A stretch of DNA of 64,000 nt from Microvirga antarctica (GTDB lineage Bacteria; Pseudomonadota; Alphaproteobacteria; Rhizobiales; Beijerinckiaceae), in contig NZ_JAGEMM010000001.1 in the NCBI RefSeq assembly GCF_017921815.1, positions 372,001 through 436,000 of the forward strand, written 5' to 3'. The translations under genes and the position numbers were made by a program. Each line of letters starts with the position of its first letter. Position 1 is the first letter of the stretch. The notes beneath the pieces are model-generated. The model made no database searches. It had not been told where the DNA came from and saw only the letters and a program-made list of their open reading frames with translations. Below are positions 46,504 to 56,292 of the stretch, piece by piece.

Positions 46504-47052
46504 TCAGCTGATCGGTCTTCCCTTGGACGGCAGCATGCGCTGCAAGATGCCGTCGTGCCAGAGATAGTGGTGAGCCAGCGCGGCACCGGCGTGAACGAGG
46601 GCTATCACCATGATGAGGTTTGCTGCCAGCTCATGCCACTCCGTGAGGCTGCGGCGCAGAGTGGGATCGCCGATCCGAGGCAGCGACCAGAGCCCGAAGA
46701 AACTGACGCCGCGGACGAACGCGTTGGCGATACCCAGGGCCACGACGGCGATCAGCAGGCCGTAAAGCGCAAAATGGGTGATGCTCGCGAGAAGTCCCAG
46801 GAACCCGGTCTCGGCCGGGGGAAGCCTCCCGCCAGGTCCCAGACGCCACAGCAAACGGGCGATCAAGATCAGCGCGAGGCCGAAGCCGAACACGAAATGC
46901 AGGGACCAGTCCGTGTCGCGTAACGGGCCACGGGGGAAGAAATCCGCGGTCTGCCCCATCACCCATAAAAGCGCGACGAGAGCCGCGGTCGCCCAATGGA
47001 GCCCGATCGTGACACGATCGTAAGAAAGCTTGCTGTTCATTTCGGCTGACAT
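46504..47052 (-). CDS. cytochrome b561 family protein
   Basis: 182-aa membrane protein with four transmembrane helices and conserved His residues for b-type heme: TIGLHWATAALVALLW, LHFVFGFGLALILIARLLWRL, SITHFALYGLLIAV and WHELAANLIMVIALVHAGAALAHH. Probably a YodB/CybB-type quinol-linked superoxide- or electron-transfer protein of the inner membrane. Start ATG 47052 or 47040. Its end overlaps a short hairpin after convergent uvrA. Confidence 0.88.
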   Translation of the reverse strand: MSAEMNSKLSYDRVTIGLHWATAALVALLWVMGQTADFFPRGPLRDTDWSLHFVFGFGLALILIARLLWRLGPGGRLPPAETGFLGLLASITHFALYGLLIAVVALGIANAFVRGVSFFGLWSLPRIGDPTLRRSLTEWHELAANLIMVIALVHAGAALAHHYLWHDGILQRMLPSKGRPIS

Positions 47053-47315
47053 CGTAATTCCTTACGCCTAGCAGGCTCGCGCGCCGTGGCCTCGCGAGGC
47101 TAGTCCTATATTGCACCGCAGCATAGGGTCTCAATCAATTGCGACTTCCATAGGTCTTTCTATGGCCAAGCTCGCGGCTTGTGATGAAAGCGCCAGCACG
47201 TTGATTCCGAGCCAGGTTGACGGCTCCAAGGCGACCGAAGTGCCCTGCGGCACCGTTGGCCGGGCAAACGCTCGATAGATACGGGTCGCCACCCTCATCC
47301 AAAGGGGAGATTGTC

Positions 47316-47501
47316 ATGAATTGTGCAACCCATCGCTGGCTCGCCGCGACCGGCCCGTTGACTCAGGCCCTACTCGATGAAATCCGGGCCGCTCTTCATC
47401 ACGTCCGGCATGATCATCCGGCGAGCCATCTGGCCGATCTGGCCGAGCGGAAGCTCAATGAGCTCCAATGTCATCTGAATCACCCGGAGAGACCAGACTA
47501 G
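47316..47501 (+). CDS. small hypothetical His-rich protein
   Basis: 61 aa (MNCATHRWLAATGPL...), cytoplasmic, with two Cys and many His (ALHHVRHDHPASHLADLAERKLNELQCHLNHPE), predicted helical. A GGGGAG ribosome-binding site lies eight bases upstream of ATG 47316. No family recognised; the His/Cys content could suit metal binding. It lies 220 bp before the DUF1127 gene on the same strand. Confidence 0.5.
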   Translation: MNCATHRWLAATGPLTQALLDEIRAALHHVRHDHPASHLADLAERKLNELQCHLNHPERPD

Positions 47502-47722
47502 TCGATGGCCAGCGGGCAGGGCTCGAACGAAAGGTGGTTAACAATCCATGCACCAGGCGCGCGCCTCCTTAACCTTGCCTTAGGCCGCTATGCGACTAAA
47601 GCATAACAGACCTACTTTATTACCACTCCTCGCGCGCACCCTCCGCCCCTATATGCTGCATTGCACACGCAAGAACAAACGGCCGCCGGTCGCCTAGGCC
47701 GGCTAACTGACAGGAAGCTATC

Positions 47723-47878
47723 ATGTTCGTCACTTACATTCTCTCTAAGGTCCGCTCCTATATGCGTTATCGCGAAACCGTCCGTGAGCTTTCGCAGCTT
47801 TCGGATCGCGAGTTGGACGATCTCGGAATCTCCCGTTTCCAGATCGACAGCATCGCCCGCGAACACGCCGTCGCCTAA
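47723..47878 (+). CDS. DUF1127 domain small protein
   Basis: 51 aa. The C-terminal half matches the DUF1127 (YjiS-like) signature: RETVRELSQLSDRELDDLGISRFQIDSIAREHAVA, written here as RELSQLSDRELDDLGIS then FQIDSIAREH. Arg-rich DUF1127 proteins in Agrobacterium influence RNA turnover and phosphate or carbon metabolism; the role here is unknown. CAGGAAG precedes ATG 47723. Two hairpins follow the stop codon. Confidence 0.88.
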   Translation: MFVTYILSKVRSYMRYRETVRELSQLSDRELDDLGISRFQIDSIAREHAVA

Positions 47879-47881
47879 AAA

Positions 47882-47924
47882 TTGCTGCATCGCAGCAACT
47901 GCCCTCGCCCGCCTTCCGGCGGGC
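47882..47924 (+). terminator. double hairpin after the DUF1127 gene
   Basis: First stem TTGCTGC / GCAGCAA (47882-47898, 3-nt loop), second stem GCCCGCC / GGCGGGC (47907-47924, TTCC loop) followed by a T-containing tail. Probable transcription end for the small gene. Confidence 0.65.
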
Positions 47925-48004
47925 GTTCGCATTTCTGGACCTGCAGCAGCCATGACATTCCTGAACTGTTGATCCGCCGGGCTATCGTGGCTTAAAGCGG
48001 TGCC

Positions 48005-49426
48005 ATGAAAACCTTCAGCACGCCTCTCGAACCCATCCACGTCATCGGCGGAGGCCTGGCCGGATCGGAAGCAGCCTGGCAGATTGCCCAGGCCGGCGTT
48101 CCGGTCATCCTGCATGAGATGAGGCCAGTCCGTGGGACGGACGCCCACAAGACTGACGGTCTTGCTGAACTCGTCTGCTCCAATTCGTTCCGCTCGGACG
48201 ACGCGGGCGCGAACGCCGTGGGACTCCTGCACCAGGAAATGCGATCGCTCGGCTCCCTCATCATGGCGAAGGGGGATGCGCATCAGGTTCCGGCGGGCGG
48301 TGCGCTGGCGGTCGACCGTGACGGGTTCTCGACCGCCGTAACCGCCGCCCTCGAGGCGCATCCGCTAGTCATCATCGAGCGGGACGAAGTCGCGGGCCTG
48401 CCGCCCGAGGAATGGTCGTCGGTCATCGTTGCCACCGGCCCACTGACATCCCCGGCACTGGCCGAGGCCATTCTCGCGCTGACCGGCGAGAAGGAACTGG
48501 CCTTTTTCGACGCCATCGCGCCCATCGCCTATCGCGAATCCATCAACATGGACGTGGCCTGGTTCCAGTCGCGCTACGACAAGGTCGGACCAGGTGGCAC
48601 CGGCAAGGATTACATCAACTGCCCCATGAACAAGGAGCAGTACGACGCGTTCATCGATGCCCTGATCGCGGGTGACACGGCGGACTTCAAGGAATGGGAA
48701 GCGAACACGCCTTATTTCGACGGCTGCCTGCCCATCGAGCTGATGGCGGTACGGGGCCGAGAGACGCTCCGGCACGGGCCGATGAAACCGGTCGGCCTGA
48801 CGGACCCCAATAACCCCACGGTCAAGCCCTATGCGATCGTCCAGCTTCGGCAGGACAACGCGCTCGGGACCTTGTTCAACATGGTCGGCTTCCAGACCAA
48901 GCTGAAATACGGTGAGCAGACACGGATCCTTCGGATGATTCCAGGTCTCGAGAACGCCGAATTCGCCCGGTTGGGCGGTCTGCATCGCAACACCTATCTG
49001 AACTCGCCGGTGCTGCTCGACCCGACCCTTCGGCTCAAAGCGATGCCGCGACTGCGTTTTGCCGGCCAGATCACGGGTTGCGAGGGGTATGTTGAAAGCG
49101 CCGCCATCGGCTTGATGACCGGCCGCATGGCCGCAGCCGAGCGCCTGGGCCACACGGTTGCGCCCCTGCCGGACACCACCGCGCTTGGCGCGCTCATCAA
49201 CCACATCACCGGTGGTCACATCGAGACCATCGACGAAGGCCCGCGCTCGTTCCAGCCCATGAACGTCAATTTTGGCCTCTTTCCGCCGATCGCGTTCACG
49301 CCGAAATCGGAGGACGGCAAGCGGTTGCGCGGCCCGGCCAAATCGGTGGCCCGAAAGCACGCTTTGACCGATCGCGCCAGGGTCGACCTCGCCGGCTGGA
49401 TCGCTTCTTCGGCAACCACCGGGTAA
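48005..49426 (+). CDS. trmFO: methylenetetrahydrofolate-tRNA-(uracil-5-)-methyltransferase
   Basis: 473-aa folate/FAD-dependent TrmFO, which makes m5U54 in tRNA using CH2-THF. FAD motif [15 protein letters not shown] at the N-terminus; [16 protein letters not shown] (Cys of the active-site pair), [14 protein letters not shown] (second Cys) and [18 protein letters not shown] are TrmFO hallmarks that separate it from GidA. Start ATG 48005. Confidence 0.96.
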   Translation: MKTFSTPLEPIHVIGGGLAGSEAAWQIAQAGVPVILHEMRPVRGTDAHKTDGLAELVCSNSFRSDDAGANAVGLLHQEMRSLGSLIMAKGDAHQVPAGGALAVDRDGFSTAVTAALEAHPLVIIERDEVAGLPPEEWSSVIVATGPLTSPALAEAILALTGEKELAFFDAIAPIAYRESINMDVAWFQSRYDKVGPGGTGKDYINCPMNKEQYDAFIDALIAGDTADFKEWEANTPYFDGCLPIELMAVRGRETLRHGPMKPVGLTDPNNPTVKPYAIVQLRQDNALGTLFNMVGFQTKLKYGEQTRILRMIPGLENAEFARLGGLHRNTYLNSPVLLDPTLRLKAMPRLRFAGQITGCEGYVESAAIGLMTGRMAAAERLGHTVAPLPDTTALGALINHITGGHIETIDEGPRSFQPMNVNFGLFPPIAFTPKSEDGKRLRGPAKSVARKHALTDRARVDLAGWIASSATTG

Positions 49427-49557
49427 TCGTCGGCGTGGTGCGATGACGACATGACGCGCGGCTGTCGTTGCGGCGGTCCCGGCAAGCGCTTAAAGTCACC
49501 AGGCTCGTTCTGGTGGACGGGCTGGTGCGGCAAAACATAATCTCCGGGAGAGCATCG

Positions 49558-50079
49558 ATGTCGATAGCGTGCAGGTTTGAGCGGAGCCTCCTGAGGCATG
49601 ATGAGATCGACGTGGTCGGTCAGAGCCATCACCCGACAATCCTGTCGCTCGATGCTGCGGATCTGCGGGCCCTGCGTGACAATCTCCGACAGTTGCGCGA
49701 CGTCGAAAAAACCCTCGCGTTCCAAAAGCGACGCGAAGCACGGGGAAAAGGCGAGCCTCGGGGTGCCAATTTCCCTGGCACTGCCGAGCGGCCGCTGCAG
49801 CGCAAGCAGGTCTTTGCCGCGGCCCTCAAGCGGGTGAACAAGGAAGAAGCGCGAATGGCTCGCCTGACAGCGCGCCGGTCGCTGAGCGAGTCGGCCCAGC
49901 GCGCCCTTGCCCTTCGCAAGTCGAGCGCGGCAAGCCATCATCCGACGGCCGGACAGACCGCCGCTGAGGGGATGCGACCGGTCGAGAGCAACAAGCGACG
50001 TGCAACCATTCCCGGAAGCCAGATCGGGAGTGTTTCAAAGGCCACGAAACGTGCCCAGGCGACCCGCGACTCGCGATAA
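49558..50079 (+). CDS. conserved basic alphaproteobacterial protein of unknown function
   Basis: 173 aa, strongly basic and helical. Recognisable blocks: SHHPTILSLDAADLRALRDN, QKRREARGKGEPRGANFPGT, LQRKQVFAAALKRVNKE and a C-terminal TIPGSQIGSVSKATKRAQ. I recall the same blocks in hypothetical proteins of other alphaproteobacteria. Charge suggests nucleic-acid binding, but no domain is evident. Start ATG 49558 with GGGAGAG upstream; the frame is open to 49468. Confidence 0.65.
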   Translation: MSIACRFERSLLRHDEIDVVGQSHHPTILSLDAADLRALRDNLRQLRDVEKTLAFQKRREARGKGEPRGANFPGTAERPLQRKQVFAAALKRVNKEEARMARLTARRSLSESAQRALALRKSSAASHHPTAGQTAAEGMRPVESNKRRATIPGSQIGSVSKATKRAQATRDSR

Positions 50080-50251
50080 TGGGCGCTCGACGATTTCCGA
50101 GCGGCTATGGGCGCGAAGTGGCTCGCATCGCCAAAAGAGTTGCAGATGCCTCCGCTTCCTGTCTGGCCTCCACAGACAGCGGTTGCAGAGGTGATGCGCG
50201 TGAGCCTTCGCCATCTGGCAGGCTCGCAGGCTATGGACGGCCCACACATCG

Positions 50252-50884
50252 ATGACCGTCTCGCAACCGGTGTCAGACCTCGCCCGCTCCGCTCTCGGCT
50301 TTCTCAGCCTGGCGGATACCGAGGCGCTCGGCCGGAATGGAATTCTCGTCCCCTCGCCGCACACCACACTCGTCTCGCCCGACGTCGCGATTGATCGGGG
50401 AGTCGTTCTGTGGCCCGGAGTGATTCTCCAGATCGTCGACGAGGGCGTCCTGTCCATCGGTGGAGGGACAATTTTGTATCCCGGCGCCCGCGTCGTCGCG
50501 GATGGGGGCCGGATCCGGATCGGGGCGGAGGTCGAGATCGGGGAGGAAGGCGGGTTCACCATCAAGGCGTCGTCCGGTCATGAGATATCAATCGGACGAG
50601 GCGCGCGGCTGCTGGGCGGAGGATCGCTGACCCTGTCCAATGTCCTGGGCGAAGGCAGCCAAATCCTCGGGCCCATTCGCGCGCAGAATTGCCGGCTGGC
50701 GGATGGCGCCTCGCACCGGCATCCGGTGCCGGACGAACGGGGCGCAGTCCTGAAAGGCGCCGGTGTCGCTCGCGGCATTACGCTGGCGCGCGGGCAGGTC
50801 ATTCAGAGTTTCGGCTTGTTTCACGAGACGCCGATAAGACGCCAATCCGAGTTTCACCCGGGCGCGCCGAAAGCCGAGAGCTGA
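50252..50884 (+). CDS. left-handed beta-helix (hexapeptide-repeat) protein
   Basis: 210 aa. From about residue 38 to 160 it shows hexapeptide-like turns (VSPDVAIDRGVVLWPGVIL, GTILYPGARV, VEIGEEGGFTI, ISIGRGARLLGG, GEGSQILGPI) as in the C-terminal domain of GlmU and related acyltransferases. No N-terminal nucleotidyltransferase domain is present and no catalytic His is certain, so enzyme activity is unproven. Start ATG 50252. Convergent with the NDUFA12-type gene (38-bp gap). Confidence 0.7.
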   Translation: MTVSQPVSDLARSALGFLSLADTEALGRNGILVPSPHTTLVSPDVAIDRGVVLWPGVILQIVDEGVLSIGGGTILYPGARVVADGGRIRIGAEVEIGEEGGFTIKASSGHEISIGRGARLLGGGSLTLSNVLGEGSQILGPIRAQNCRLADGASHRHPVPDERGAVLKGAGVARGITLARGQVIQSFGLFHETPIRRQSEFHPGAPKAES

Positions 50885-50922
50885 ACGCCGGTGCGGCCTT
50901 GCGCAGAGCGGGAGTCCGAAGG

Positions 50923-51333
50923 CTATTCCGCCGGGCTCCAGGGCACGTAATCACCCGTTGCCGGAGGACGCTGGCCGGTTCCAAGCTGGGAGCCGGGGGG
51001 ATGGTAGGCCAACGGCGTCCCGGTCAGATTGGGAATATGCCCCTTCTCCCACTCGCGCGGGTGGTAGGTTTCCTCGCTCGGGGGCAGGCTCGAATTGTGG
51101 GTGAGCCAAGCGCGCCAGCCGGGCGGAACCTTCGATGCGTCGGCGATGCCGTTATAAATGACCCAGCGACGTTCGGTGCCAACGGAGCGATCGATCAGCG
51201 GTCCTTCGGCGCGGTAATAGCGATTTCCCAGTTCGTCGTGGCCTACCGGCTTGCCGAAGCGCCAGGTGTAGAACCGGGTGCCCAGGGTTTCGCCGTTCCA
51301 CCAGGTGAAGAACTGAAGCCAGAATTGTTTCAT
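50923..51333 (-). CDS. NDUFA12-family complex I accessory subunit
   Basis: 136-aa protein of the NDUFA12/B17.2 family, an accessory subunit of NADH:ubiquinone oxidoreductase shared by alphaproteobacteria and mitochondria. Signature regions: FFTWWNGETLGTRFYTWRFG, VGHDELGNRYYRA, RRWVIYNGIADASKVPPGW, WLTH and the C-terminal YVPWSP. Start ATG 51333 (MKQFWLQFF) or 51345. Encoded alone, divergent from nrdJ. Confidence 0.93.
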   Translation of the reverse strand: MKQFWLQFFTWWNGETLGTRFYTWRFGKPVGHDELGNRYYRAEGPLIDRSVGTERRWVIYNGIADASKVPPGWRAWLTHNSSLPPSEETYHPREWEKGHIPNLTGTPLAYHPPGSQLGTGQRPPATGDYVPWSPAE

Positions 51334-51690
51334 GGGTGCCGCCAAAGAGGGGGTCGAGGTTGCGCGGAATATGGCTTCGCGGGCGCGCGAAGTCCAGCCG
51401 GAAGCGCGGCTGTCTCCAAGAGATGATTCTGGCCAGGAAGGGGGCGAGTCGCCACCGTCCGATTCCCCCGCGCGAGATTGCTTTTCCTACTGTTTTTCTT
51501 GTCAGCGCGAGGCTGTCGAAAAACCGGCGCACGTCAACGGCTGAAATAAATATTCCTCCCGGATTTGCGCCGTGAAGGCAGGTCCCAAGGCATCGCGACA
51601 GCGTCGTCCACGGCTCGCCAGCAGGATTCTCAAAGGACTCCCGGGAACTTAGCCGGCCATCCACAGGCTCCGCACTTTTTTAACGGTTAG

Positions 51691-51706
51691 ACACTATATC
51701 TAGTTT
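51691..51706. promoter_or_regulatory. NrdR box 1 upstream of nrdJ
   Basis: ACACTATATCTAGTTT, close to the NrdR consensus (ACAC-AT-rich centre-GTGT). Its centre is 32 bp, about three helical turns, from that of box 2, matching the tandem geometry needed by this ATP/dATP-sensing repressor. Confidence 0.7.
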
Positions 51707-51722
51707 CGAACGACGCCCGCGA

Positions 51723-51738
51723 CCACAAGTTCTTGACG
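51723..51738. promoter_or_regulatory. NrdR box 2 upstream of nrdJ
   Basis: CCACAAGTTCTTGACG, with a palindromic CAAG-TT-CTTG core, less conserved at its ends than box 1. The 32-bp centre-to-centre spacing from box 1 supports it. The nrdR gene is not in the window. Confidence 0.6.
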
Positions 51739-52018
51739 TCGGGCGAGGAAGGGGACTAGGTTTTGAGGGTGCCGATCCAAGACCGGCGCCGGCTGGATGA
51801 CAGCCGGAGAGACATCCCGATAGGTATTGCGTCTCAGCCTCGTGGCAACCTTTTTGCTGCGGGCGGAATGTTGCCCGGGGTGAAGGTCGAAACTTGGACG
51901 CGTGTGCGTGTGGCGGCCCTAAAATGGGTCGCGGAGGCGTTTAAACCGATTGTGGGCTGGGGAGCCGCGAGGAATCGTGGCCAGGGGACGGTTGTCCCCG
52001 ATTGATGGGATTTGACTG

Positions 52019-55000
52019 ATGCGGATCGAGCGGCGCTATACGAAATCAGGGCAGTCGCCCTACTCCTCCCTCTCTTTTCGTCTCGCGACGAGCGAGATAC
52101 GCAACCCGGACGGCTCGGTCGTCTTCAAGCTCGACAAGATCGAGGTCCCCGAGACCTGGAGCCAGGTCGCATCCGATGTGCTGGCCCAGAAGTATTTCCG
52201 CAAGGCAGGCGTCCCAGCGCGGCTGAAGAAGGTCGAAGAGAACGACGTTCCCTCGTGGCTGTGGCGTTCGACCCAGGACGACGCGGCCCTGGCCGATCTC
52301 GCGCCCGAGACGCGCTTTGGTTCCGAGGTCTCCTCCAAGCAGGTCTTCGATCGCCTTGCAGGGTGCTGGACCTATTGGGGCTGGAAGGGCGGCTATTTCA
52401 CGTCCGAGGACGACGCGCAGGCATTCTACGACGAGTTGCGCTTCATGCTGGCCAACCAGATGGTCGCCCCGAACTCGCCGCAATGGTTCAACACCGGCCT
52501 GCACTGGGCCTATGGCATCGACGGCCCGAGCCAGGGTCACTATTACGTCGACTACAAGACCGGCAAGCTGACGAAGTCCAAGTCCTCGTACGAGCATCCG
52601 CAGCCCCATGCCTGCTTCATCCAGGGCGTCGAGGACGACCTCGTCAACGAAGGCGGGATCATGGACCTGTGGGTGCGCGAAGCGCGCCTGTTCAAATACG
52701 GCTCGGGCACCGGTTCCAACTTCTCCAAACTGCGTGGCGAGGGCGAGAAGCTCTCGGGCGGTGGTCGCTCGTCGGGTCTGATGTCGTTCCTGAAGATCGG
52801 CGACCGCGCAGCGGGCGCGATCAAGTCGGGCGGCACGACGCGCCGCGCGGCCAAGATGGTAGTGGTCGACGTCGACCACCCGGACATCGAGACCTATATC
52901 GACTGGAAGGTGAAGGAAGAGCAGAAGGTGGCGGCCCTCGTCACCGGATCGAAGCTCGGCAGCAAGCACCTCAAGGCGATTATGCGCGCCTGCGTGAATT
53001 GCGAAGCCGATGACGATGCCTGCTTCGATCCGGAGAAGAACCCGGCCCTGAAGAAAGAGATCAAGATGGCCCGCCGGGTGATGATCCCGGACAGCTACAT
53101 CAAGCGGGTGATCCAGTTCGCCAAGCAGGGCTACACGGATATCGACTTTCCGATCTACGACACCGATTGGGATTCGGATGCCTACCTCACCGTATCGGGA
53201 CAGAATTCCAATAACTCGGTGTCGCTGACAGACGACTTCCTCCGCGCGGTCGAAGCGGACAGCGACTGGGACCTGAAGGCGCGCAAGGACGGCAAGACCA
53301 CCAAGACGCTCAAGGCGCGCGATCTCTGGGAGCAGATCGGCCATGCGGCTTGGGCATCGGCTGATCCGGGCCTGCACTTCAACACGACCATGAACGATTG
53401 GCATACCTGCCCGGCCGGCGGCCGCATCCGTGCGTCGAACCCGTGCTCGGAATACATGTTCCTCGATGACACGGCCTGCAACCTTGCCTCCGCCAACCTG
53501 CTGCAGTTCTACGATCGTGAGACCAAGTCGTTCGATGTGGAATCCTACGAGCATGCGTGCCGCCTGTGGACGGTGGTGCTCGAAATCTCCGTGACGATGG
53601 CGCAGTTTCCCTCGAAGGAGATCGCCGCCCTGTCGTACGAGTACCGCACGCTCGGCCTCGGCTACGCCAATATCGGCGGCCTTCTGATGACCATGGGCCT
53701 CGGCTACGATTCGGATGAGGCCCGCGCGCTGGGCGGCGCCCTGACCGCGATCATGACCGGTACCGCCTATGCCACCTCGGCCGAGATGGCCAGTGAACTG
53801 GGACCGTTCCCCAACTATCAAAAGAACGCCAAGGCGATGCTTCGCGTGATCCGCAATCATCGCCGTGCGGCGCATGGTATTGCGGAAGGCTACGAGGAAC
53901 TGAGCAACATCCCGGTTCCGCTCGATTCCAAATCCTGCCCTGAAGAGAAGCTGGTTGCTCACGCCCGCCGGGCGTGGGACCGGGCGCTCGATCTCGGCGA
54001 AGCGCACGGCTACCGTAACGCGCAGGCCACCGTGATCGCGCCGACCGGCACCATCGGCCTCGTGATGGATTGCGACACCACCGGCATCGAGCCCGATTTC
54101 GCCCTCGTCAAGTTCAAGAAGCTCGCCGGCGGCGGCTATTGGAAGATCATCAACCGCGCCGTGCCCGACGCCCTGCGCACGCTCGGCTATCGCGAATCGG
54201 AAATCGCCGAGATCGAGGTCTATGCGCTCGGTCACGGTTCCATGAAGCAGGCCCCGGCGATCAACCCCGGTTCGCTCGCCGCCAAAGGCTTCACGGAAGA
54301 GAAGATCGCCGCGCTCGAAGGCGGAATGAAGAGCGCCTTCGACATCAAGTTCGTGTTCAATAAATGGACCCTTGGCGAGGATTTCCTCACCGGCACGCTG
54401 AAAGTACCGGCCGAAAAACTCAACGACCCGTCCTTCGAGATCTTGCCGTATCTGGGTTTCTCGAAGGCCGAAATCGAGGCCGCCAATATCCATGTTTGCG
54501 GAGCGATGACGCTTGAAGGTGCGCCGCACCTCAAGGTCGAGCACTATTCGGTGTTCGATTGCGCCAATCCCTGCGGCCGCATCGGCAAGCGCTACCTCTC
54601 GGTCGACAGCCACATCCGCATGATGGCGGCGGCGCAGCCCTTCATTTCCGGGGCGATCTCCAAGACCATCAACATGCCGAACGACGCGACGGTGGAGGAT
54701 TGCAAGAGCGCCTACATGCTCTCGTGGCGCCTCGCGCTGAAGGCGAACGCCCTGTACCGCGACGGCTCCAAGCTCTCGCAGCCGCTCAATTCCGCGCTCA
54801 TCGCCGATGAGGACGAAGAAGCGGATGAGGCGGTCGAAGCACTGGTTGCGATGCCGAACGCTGCGAAAGCCACGCACATCTCCGAGAAGATCGTCGAGCG
54901 CATCGTGGAGCGTGTGGTCGCCATCCGTGACCGCGAGAAGATGCCCGACCGCCGCAAGGGTTACACTCAGAAAGCCGTCGTGGGCGGCCACAAGGTGTAT

Positions 55001-55714
55001 CTGCGCACGGGCGAATACGACGACGGCCGCATCGGCGAGATCTTCATCGACATGCACAAGGAGGGCGCAGCCTTCCGTGCGATGATGAACAACTTCGCCA
55101 TCGCGATTTCGCTCGGCCTGCAATATGGCGTGCCGCTCGAGGAATACGTGGAGGCCTTTACCTTCACGCGCTTCGAGCCTGCAGGTTTCGTGCAGGGGAA
55201 TGAGCGCATCAAGAGCGCGACCTCGATCCTCGACTACGTGTTCCGGGAACTGGCGGTCTCGTATCTGGGCCGCAACGACCTCGCCCATGTGGACCCGTCG
55301 GAATCCGGCCCGACCACCATCGGCCAGGGCGAGAACCAGTCGAAGGCTCCCGAGCCTTCGTCCGCCTCGTCGTACATCTCCAAGGGCTTCACCCGCGGCA
55401 CGTCCGACCGTCTGATGCTCATCCCCGGCGGCGCCGCCAATAGCGGTCTCGCACGGACCGGCACGGTCGGCCTGACCATGGGCGCCACCGCGCTCAAGGC
55501 CGAGCCGCACGAACACGTGGGAGAGGCCGAGATCGCCAAGCTCGGGTTCAGCGCACCTGCCGCCATGCAGGTGACGACAGCGGACCGGCGCGCCGAAGCC
55601 AAGATGAAAGGCTATGTCGGCGAGAGCTGCCCTGAATGTGCGAACTTCACGCTGGTCCGGAACGGGACCTGCCTGAAATGCGACACGTGCGGGTCGACGA
55701 CCGGGTGCTCGTGA
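52019..55714 (+). CDS. nrdJ: vitamin B12-dependent (class II) ribonucleoside-diphosphate reductase
   Basis: 1231-aa single-chain class II RNR, converting ribonucleotides to deoxyribonucleotides with adenosylcobalamin, independent of oxygen. [12 protein letters not shown] near the N-terminus, active-site [20 protein letters not shown], and a C-terminal zinc-ribbon-like CPEC...CLKCDTCG with the terminal Cys pair are typical of the long alphaproteobacterial form. ATG 52019 follows a 280-bp leader with paired NrdR boxes. Three hairpins follow the stop codon. Confidence 0.97.
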   Translation: MRIERRYTKSGQSPYSSLSFRLATSEIRNPDGSVVFKLDKIEVPETWSQVASDVLAQKYFRKAGVPARLKKVEENDVPSWLWRSTQDDAALADLAPETRFGSEVSSKQVFDRLAGCWTYWGWKGGYFTSEDDAQAFYDELRFMLANQMVAPNSPQWFNTGLHWAYGIDGPSQGHYYVDYKTGKLTKSKSSYEHPQPHACFIQGVEDDLVNEGGIMDLWVREARLFKYGSGTGSNFSKLRGEGEKLSGGGRSSGLMSFLKIGDRAAGAIKSGGTTRRAAKMVVVDVDHPDIETYIDWKVKEEQKVAALVTGSKLGSKHLKAIMRACVNCEADDDACFDPEKNPALKKEIKMARRVMIPDSYIKRVIQFAKQGYTDIDFPIYDTDWDSDAYLTVSGQNSNNSVSLTDDFLRAVEADSDWDLKARKDGKTTKTLKARDLWEQIGHAAWASADPGLHFNTTMNDWHTCPAGGRIRASNPCSEYMFLDDTACNLASANLLQFYDRETKSFDVESYEHACRLWTVVLEISVTMAQFPSKEIAALSYEYRTLGLGYANIGGLLMTMGLGYDSDEARALGGALTAIMTGTAYATSAEMASELGPFPNYQKNAKAMLRVIRNHRRAAHGIAEGYEELSNIPVPLDSKSCPEEKLVAHARRAWDRALDLGEAHGYRNAQATVIAPTGTIGLVMDCDTTGIEPDFALVKFKKLAGGGYWKIINRAVPDALRTLGYRESEIAEIEVYALGHGSMKQAPAINPGSLAAKGFTEEKIAALEGGMKSAFDIKFVFNKWTLGEDFLTGTLKVPAEKLNDPSFEILPYLGFSKAEIEAANIHVCGAMTLEGAPHLKVEHYSVFDCANPCGRIGKRYLSVDSHIRMMAAAQPFISGAISKTINMPNDATVEDCKSAYMLSWRLALKANALYRDGSKLSQPLNSALIADEDEEADEAVEALVAMPNAAKATHISEKIVERIVERVVAIRDREKMPDRRKGYTQKAVVGGHKVYLRTGEYDDGRIGEIFIDMHKEGAAFRAMMNNFAIAISLGLQYGVPLEEYVEAFTFTRFEPAGFVQGNERIKSATSILDYVFRELAVSYLGRNDLAHVDPSESGPTTIGQGENQSKAPEPSSASSYISKGFTRGTSDRLMLIPGGAANSGLARTGTVGLTMGATALKAEPHEHVGEAEIAKLGFSAPAAMQVTTADRRAEAKMKGYVGESCPECANFTLVRNGTCLKCDTCGSTTGCS

Positions 55715-55750
55715 TCTTGTGAGCAGGGCTGCGGACGATGACATGCGAGG

Positions 55751-55858
55751 CGAAGCTCCCCGTTTTTGAGCTTCGACTTTCGCAAATGCGTCGTCTCGGC
55801 AATGCGTCAACCTAGCCGAGACGGCCACTGAAACGGCGGCGAGCGTCGGCTCGCCGCC
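55751..55858. terminator. three consecutive hairpins after nrdJ
   Basis: Perfect stems in series: CGAAGCTC/GAGCTTCG (55751-55775), GTCTCGGC/GCCGAGAC (55793-55822, 14-nt loop) and GGCGGCGAGC/GCTCGCCGCC (55835-55858, GTCG loop). None has a long T run, though the first loop is T-rich. Likely 3'-end processing or termination of nrdJ mRNA. Confidence 0.6.
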
Positions 55859-55909
55859 GAAGCACAGGCAAACAAAACCGGGGCAGTGTGAGGCGAGCAG
55901 GAGGGCTGA

Positions 55910-56110
55910 GGACTTGAATATGTCGCAGCAGAACGTCTCGACGAAGATCGGCCTGAGCCACCCTTCCCGCTGACCGCGAAGCTGAACAAGCTCACCATCA
56001 AGGTGGATCGGCCGACCTTGTCACCGGAAGACATCAAGAAGCTCGAGGGCGCCCAGGCCACGGCGGTGGACGGCACGCCCCTGACACGCGTCCAGGCCGG
56101 ACCGCACTAG
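55910..56110 (+). pseudogene. 3' remnant of a long arylsulfatase gene
   Basis: A frame without a plausible start encodes the last 66 residues of a sulfatase: PFPLTAKLNKLTIKVDRP then LSPEDIKKLEGAQ and a stop. It aligns with LPFAFDGKISKLTINLGP at the end of the 819-aa sulfatase in this window and with C-termini of similar sulfatases. The upstream frame is closed by TGA at 55907, and nothing of the catalytic domain remains between here and nrdJ. A terminator follows at 56133. Confidence 0.65.
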
Positions 56111-56132
56111 CCGCCTCTGCCTTCTCCACAGG

Positions 56133-56169
56133 GGGATCCGGCGACTTTCAACGGCGCCGGGTCCCTTTT
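56133..56169 (+). terminator. Rho-independent terminator after the sulfatase remnant
   Basis: 11-bp GC-rich stem GGGATCCGGCG / CGCCGGGTCCC (one G-T pair), 11-nt loop, followed directly by TTTT. Probably the original terminator of the decayed sulfatase gene. Confidence 0.75.
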
Positions 56170-56292
56170 GCGTAGCCAGCAGCCGCAACGCCAGTCCTAA
56201 ACCCGGGAGGCATCGAACTGTGCCGGACTCGGCAATGGAATTGATGCTTGGACGGGGGATAATGCTCGCTGAAGCGTGGCGAGGAATGAACG

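Larger units (their letters stand above)
51334..52018. other. long nrdJ upstream region
   Basis: 685 bp between the NDUFA12-type gene and nrdJ. It holds the paired NrdR boxes at 51691 and 51723 and then about 280 bp of leader. The leader contains a GC-rich inverted repeat (GCCGGCTG...CAGCCGG near 51785) but no B12-box-like sequence, so I do not call a cobalamin riboswitch. No convincing gene. Confidence 0.6.

Noticed and set aside
51740-52018. Possible cobalamin riboswitch in the nrdJ leader
   Set aside because: No B12-box-like sequence was found. The enzyme is B12-dependent, so repression by B12 would also be unexpected.
52046-55828. 1260-codon open frame opposite nrdJ
   Set aside because: It lies antisense to a clear NrdJ gene and arises from codon bias in high-GC DNA; its translation is His/Arg/Val-rich without domain features.
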